A DNA stretch of 64,000 nucleotides from Clostridium sp. Marseille-P3244 (GTDB lineage: Bacteria > Bacillota > Clostridia > Lachnospirales > Lachnospiraceae). The stretch's first letter is position 1; each line of letters starts with the position of its first letter. The notes under the pieces were generated by a model. That model made no database searches. It saw only the letters and a program-made list of their open reading frames with translations, and was not told where the DNA came from. The position numbers and the translations under genes are program-made. The stretch spans positions 62,001-126,000 of the forward strand of contig NZ_LT635548.1 in assembly GCF_900120155.1 (NCBI RefSeq). Direction: 5' to 3'. Positions 60,762-64,000 of this stretch are shown one piece after another.

Positions 60762-61907
60762 CTATAAAGTCTCCGCGATCTCTATCAGCTCCCTCTCACT
60801 TTCAAGGTCTGAAGAATAGGGATAAGATTTTGCCGTTTGTTCAAATTTTTGCCTGATCCTCTCTGCCTTTTCCCGGTCCTGCTCCTTCAACAGAGTATAA
60901 GCATATTCTGTCCGTATCATCTGAGGATAATTCCTCATCTGCCTTATGAACTTCTGCATCTGACTGTCATTCCAGCGATCCAGGATCTCTGTGCTTCTCT
61001 CCCCGATCAGCTCGCAATAAACCCGGTCCGGTATCAGGAGCAGCCGGTACAGGCCGATCAGATCTGCATCCGCGCGCAGGATCCGGTCGATCAGTTTTGC
61101 TGCCTCTGTGAAGGCATGTTCATCCACTAGACGGTTAGCGGCAAAGACGGCCCTGGCCGCCGTCATGGGATACCGGATCTCTTCTGCGGGCGGGATCTGA
61201 AACCACTCACACGGCATATCCTTCAGCCGGACCCCTTCTGTCTGCCGGACAGCGATCTTCATCTGTACCCAGAATCCATAGATTTCTTCTTTATTTTTCC
61301 CGATATCTATAATATTTCTGCCGTCGTTGTTCATCATGCCCAATTTCAGCGGGATCCCGTTTATGGCTGCAAGCCAGAGGCCCACACCCGCCATGGTAAG
61401 CAGAAATGCAGACAGATACCAGTTTCCCCGGAAGAGCAGATATCCTCCGATTAAAATAAGGCTGGTGATCAGATTGGCAAGGGCGCCGCCCAGATTATAA
61501 AGAATATACGGCACCTGTCCATTCTTCAGATCCGGCGGATCCATCAGACACTGACCGCCTGTTCCGGCCAAAGAGAAACGTCTCAGGCGGATCCTCCCAT
61601 CCTGTCTTATCCACATGAAACTTCCTACCCGAAATGACAGAAACCGGTAGCCGCTCAGCAGTGCGCAGATCATGTGCCCTGCTTCATGGAAGGCGGCCTG
61701 CAGGTAAAAAGCCATATACACGCAGAAAACAATAAATATAATCCGAAAAAGTACGATCCAGACAGTGGCTTTTCCTCCGGAACTGATATCTGTATATACA
61801 GCCAGAGCGTAGCCCCCGGCTCCGCCGGCCGCAAGTGCTGCGATGAGAAAGAAAACGTTTCGTATCTTTCGCGTTATTGTGCTGTTCTTCTTTGTATTTT
61901 CCTGCAT
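60762..61907 (-). CDS. M50 family membrane metalloprotease-like protein
   Basis: About 381 residues. Membrane segments around 18-37, 45-65, 135-152, 160-180. Zinc motif AAFHEAGHMICALLSGY (about 70-86) and, after the core, the second ligand region NGIPLKLGMMNNDGRN (about 178-193), the order expected of site-2 proteases. The C-terminal 180 residues are a soluble helical domain without an assigned family. The start at ATG 61907 is a weak call (poor RBS); GTG 61946 is an alternative. Substrate unknown. Confidence 0.82.
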   Translation of the reverse strand: MQENTKKNSTITRKIRNVFFLIAALAAGGAGGYALAVYTDISSGGKATVWIVLFRIIFIVFCVYMAFYLQAAFHEAGHMICALLSGYRFLSFRVGSFMWIRQDGRIRLRRFSLAGTGGQCLMDPPDLKNGQVPYILYNLGGALANLITSLILIGGYLLFRGNWYLSAFLLTMAGVGLWLAAINGIPLKLGMMNNDGRNIIDIGKNKEEIYGFWVQMKIAVRQTEGVRLKDMPCEWFQIPPAEEIRYPMTAARAVFAANRLVDEHAFTEAAKLIDRILRADADLIGLYRLLLIPDRVYCELIGERSTEILDRWNDSQMQKFIRQMRNYPQMIRTEYAYTLLKEQDREKAERIRQKFEQTAKSYPYSSDLESERELIEIAETL

Positions 61908-62034
61908 ATAGTTCTCTGTACCGTCTTTTCTGTCTGGAGTCAGCACCCGCTGTTTATCCGGGAGACTGCTGCCAGTTCATTATAACAGCCGCGCAAAAGA
62001 AAGACAATATTGCGCCTGCTCTTTTATGCAGTCT

Positions 62035-62868
62035 TCACAGGCGTTTCTTCTGACAGTTAGGGCAATAGGTACTGCTCCTGCCGTCAATCATAATCCTCTC
62101 AAACACTGCGCCGCATTTTTCACACGACTGTCCTGCGTGGCCATAGGCTTTCAAATAAGGAGCATTCCGATATTCTTTTCCCTGACCTTTTAAGTATTCT
62201 TCCGGCGTCGTCTGATTCACATCAATTCCCCATTGAATGACGGTATGTATTTTCTCCGATAATATCTGCCAGTCATCTTCTGTTAAACTGCTGCATTTTT
62301 CTCCGGGATAGATACCTGCCAAATAGAGAATTTCATCGGAGTAGATATTTCCAATTCCGGCAATAACCTTCTGTTCATGAAGCATCGATTTGACAGGCTT
62401 TTGCCTTTTCCCAAGTGCCGATTTCAGATAAGCGCCGGTCAGAGCTTTATCCGTCGGTTCCGGCCCCAGTTTTTGGATCCCCGTCACAGCATCTGATTCT
62501 CCGTGCCTGATGTACCAGAACCGGCCAAACCTCCGCACATCAATATATCGGATTTCGCTGCCGCCGGACAGCTTTATCACCAAATGCGTGTGCTTCACTT
62601 CCGGGTAATCAGCAGGCGTTACCAGGAGCTGCCCCGTCATGCGCAGATGTAAAAACAGCCGGTCTTTGTTCTCAAAGCAAAAGCACAGGAACTTCCCCCG
62701 TCTGCTCATGCCGGTAATTGTATTCCCGAGCATCAGGCTCTGCAATTCATCCGCAGAAGGATAAGCCACAATCTGCGCATTTCGGACGTCTGTCCAGAGG
62801 ACACCCTGTCCCTTTATCTGTGGTTCGACAATTCTTTTGATCGTTTCAACTTCCGGCAGTTCAGGCAC
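62035..62868 (-). CDS. mutM: DNA-formamidopyrimidine glycosylase (Fpg/MutM)
   Basis: Removes oxidised purines such as 8-oxoguanine. The mature N-terminus must be Pro-Glu-Leu-Pro-Glu, with the proline as catalytic nucleophile, so the GTG at 62868 (just before PELPEVETIK) is the real start, three codons after the ORF start; GAAGG lies 8 nt upstream. Zinc finger CEKCGAVF...YCPNCQ near the C-terminus, plus IGNIYSDEILYLAGIYP. 277 residues. Follows a MarR gene by 5 bp. Confidence 0.95.
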   Translation of the reverse strand: MPELPEVETIKRIVEPQIKGQGVLWTDVRNAQIVAYPSADELQSLMLGNTITGMSRRGKFLCFCFENKDRLFLHLRMTGQLLVTPADYPEVKHTHLVIKLSGGSEIRYIDVRRFGRFWYIRHGESDAVTGIQKLGPEPTDKALTGAYLKSALGKRQKPVKSMLHEQKVIAGIGNIYSDEILYLAGIYPGEKCSSLTEDDWQILSEKIHTVIQWGIDVNQTTPEEYLKGQGKEYRNAPYLKAYGHAGQSCEKCGAVFERIMIDGRSSTYCPNCQKKRL

Positions 62869-62873
62869 TGCGT

Positions 62874-63353
62874 TCACCTTCCCTTCTTTGCAGGCTTTTT
62901 GATTTCCTCCGTTTCCTGATTGACCAGTCTGGTGAGATTTTCAGTAAATGTCCTGGACAGCTCAATGAGCTGCTTCTGTTCTTCCGGTGTAAACAGAGAC
63001 ATTGCCGTATCCTCCGCCCAGGTGATATGCCGGACAGCCTTTTCGCAATATGCCCGCCCGGCGTCTGTCATCCGGACGATTTTGTTCCGCTTATTGTCCG
63101 GCACCTCAGTAACTGTTACATAATTTTCTGCCAGAAGGTTTTTGATGATCAGATTGACCGTCTGTTTGGATTGAAATGTCCGCCGGCTGATTTCCTTTTG
63201 TGTCATTCCATCCACTGCGTAAAAGAGGACATTTACCACCAGCAGCGTTTTCATCATCATACCGTTGCGTTTGGCATATTCGTCGTAGAGAGCAAACTGC
63301 TCGTCTCGAAATTTACAGTACAGATATGCGTTCTTTTTATCCTGTTTTGTCAT
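62874..63353 (-). CDS. MarR family transcriptional regulator
   Basis: 159 residues, basic C-terminus (KKPAKKGR). Winged helix: MTQKEISRRTFQSKQTVNLIIKNLLAENYV (about 50-79), with the wing PDNKRNKIVRMTDAGRAY (about 85-102). Co-transcribed with mutM, an unusual pairing, from the promoter at 63400-63428. Target not known; the multidrug-type ABC transporter upstream is a possible target. Confidence 0.88.
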   Translation of the reverse strand: MTKQDKKNAYLYCKFRDEQFALYDEYAKRNGMMMKTLLVVNVLFYAVDGMTQKEISRRTFQSKQTVNLIIKNLLAENYVTVTEVPDNKRNKIVRMTDAGRAYCEKAVRHITWAEDTAMSLFTPEEQKQLIELSRTFTENLTRLVNQETEEIKKPAKKGR

Positions 63354-63399
63354 ACTTCACCGCCTTAGTCCATTGATATACGGTCAATTTATTTACTAT

Positions 63400-63428
63400 A
63401 TTGTAATGAAAAAACGTAGATTTGTCAA
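63400..63428 (-). promoter_or_regulatory. Promoter of the marR-mutM pair
   Basis: Minus strand TTGACA (63423-63428), 17-nt spacer, TACAAT (63400-63405). About 47 bp upstream of the marR start, immediately past the 53-bp tandem repeats. Confidence 0.8.
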
Positions 63429-63445
63429 TGTGCCCGCAGCTGACG

Positions 63446-63593
63446 ATCTGACTCCTGCTCGCCGTTTCGCTTCCGCTCTCACGGCTCCACTCTCCCACAT
63501 CTGACTCCTGCTCGCCGTTTCGCTTCCGCTCTCACGGCTCCACTCTCCCACATCTGACTCCTGCTCGCCGTTTCGCTTCCGCTCTCACGGCTC
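63446..63593. repeat. 53-bp tandem repeat, nearly three copies
   Basis: Identical units begin at 63446, 63499 and 63552; the third breaks off after about 42 bp, and then a related GCTCGC stretch follows. Each unit contains GCCGT...ACGGC, a small stem. Together with the inverted repeat, this fills 63429-63667 between the ABC transporter and marR; no gene is seen there. Confidence 0.92.
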
Positions 63594-63613
63594 GCTGTCG
63601 GGCTCCGCCCTAT

Positions 63614-63673
63614 GCATAAGAGAAAGCGCGGCCCTTTGTAAGCAAGCTTACAGGACCGCGCTTTCTCTTATGC
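63614..63673. terminator. Long inverted repeat, bidirectional terminator
   Basis: GCATAAGAGAAAGCGCGG on the left (63614-63631) pairs perfectly with the right arm ending at 63673, and GTAAGC/GCTTAC closes the loop. It holds the stop codon of the ABC transporter gene (63668-63670), so the hairpin starts within the coding end. Confidence 0.85.
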
Positions 63674-64000
63674 GCACGTCAGATCTGTTGATTCAAATTG
63701 TGAATTATACAACTCTGCGTAGAAGCCGTCTTTTTTGAGGAGTTCTTCATGGGTTCCCTGTTCGACGATATCGCCGTCTTTCATGACAAGGATCAGATCA
63801 GCGTCGCGTATCGTGGAAAGACGATGGGCTATGATGAAGCTGGTCCTTCCTTTCATCAGGTTATCCATGGCCTTCTGAATCAGCACTTCAGTCCTTGTGT
63901 CAACGGAACTGGTGGCCTCATCCAGGATCAGGATCTTTGGATCTGCCAGGATGGCTCTGGCTATGGTAAGGAGCTGTTTCTGTCCCTGGGACACATTGCT
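63668..64000 (-). CDS. ABC transporter ATPase domain, C-terminal part (multidrug type)
   Basis: 110 codons and the stop are visible; the rest lies beyond the right edge. Signature [14 protein letters not shown], Walker [17 protein letters not shown], and the His switch [21 protein letters not shown], typical of the C-terminal nucleotide-binding domain of an MsbA/LmrA-like exporter half (often one of a heterodimer pair). The stop codon lies in the terminator stem. Confidence 0.92.
   Translation of the reverse strand, partial: SNVSQGQKQLLTIARAILADPKILILDEATSSVDTRTEVLIQKAMDNLMKGRTSFIIAHRLSTIRDADLILVMKDGDIVEQGTHEELLKKDGFYAELYNSQFESTDLTCA

Noticed and set aside
63446..63593. Possible CRISPR array from regular repeats
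   Set aside because: Units are directly adjacent with no unique spacers, and no cas genes are near. It is a simple tandem repeat.
1..64000. Prophage, integron or IS element
   Set aside because: No integrase, transposase, capsid or attachment-site pair with gene content was found in any frame.

Overview
The window looks like a chromosomal segment of a low-to-mid GC Firmicute of class Clostridia, most likely family Lachnospiraceae. The evidence is conserved Firmicute gene order (ylxM-ffh-rpsP-khpA-rimM-trmD-rplS-lepB-rbgA-lepB-rnhB-yraN; ireB-ruvX-DUF1292-fur-rnj-trmR-U32 peptidase), T-box control of ilvBN, strong Shine-Dalgarno sites, and several small protein families typical of gut Lachnospiraceae (EFR1 ferredoxin, Cys-rich 'HCB protein 13', DUF1848, DUF5808). 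No rRNA, CRISPR array, prophage or intact transposase gene is visible. Almost every gene is on the minus strand; the few plus-strand genes are small or accessory.

Layout. 0-4 kb: partial YihY-type membrane protein, a structured RNA with its own promoter and terminator (possible 6S RNA), a DUF5808 membrane protein, an EFR1 ferredoxin, then a 741-bp element of two long hairpins bounded by 15-bp inverted ends. 4-11 kb: ilvB-ilvN behind a T-box leader (probable Val specifier), then thyA-folA-zinc ABC transporter (znuA-znuC-znuB). 11-21 kb: MarR regulator, tRNA-Gly(GCC), MscS channel, pgeF, and the ribosome/SRP/signal-peptidase housekeeping cluster. 21-25 kb: subtilisin-like protease, Cys-rich repeat miniprotein, SPFH/NfeD pair, zinc-ribbon membrane protein.

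25-35 kb is the most distinctive accessory region. It is an apparent six-gene operon, read right to left, encoding a SipW-type signal peptidase, three TasA/camelysin-like proteins, an 1815-residue secreted repeat protein and a membrane-anchored surface protein. This is probably an extracellular fibre or matrix system. Its promoter closely resembles that of the neighbouring zinc-ribbon gene, which suggests shared control. 35-39 kb: two small conserved proteins, a sugar kinase, and the scar of a deletion that fused the 3' ends of two divergent genes (SAF-domain oxidoreductase and RpiR regulator).

39-64 kb: radA, a GntR-clpC pair, tRNA-modification genes (U32 peptidase, trmR, mtaB, thiI with its cysteine desulfurase), RNase J, Fur, ruvX, ireB, an HPr-like protein without the usual histidine, rsmE-prmA, a GH25 lipoprotein, molybdopterin genes (MOSC, moaA, mogA/moaB, moaC), glycerol dehydrogenase, an M50 protease, mutM with a MarR regulator, and the end of a multidrug-type ABC transporter. 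A 53-bp tandem repeat and a long inverted repeat separate the last two groups. Three related palindromes (near 10.8, 22.4 and 39.9 kb) form a dispersed repeat family.

All calls rest on reading sequence and recalling family features; no database search was run. Start codons were often moved from the longest ORF to the one with the best ribosome binding site, and this is stated where done.
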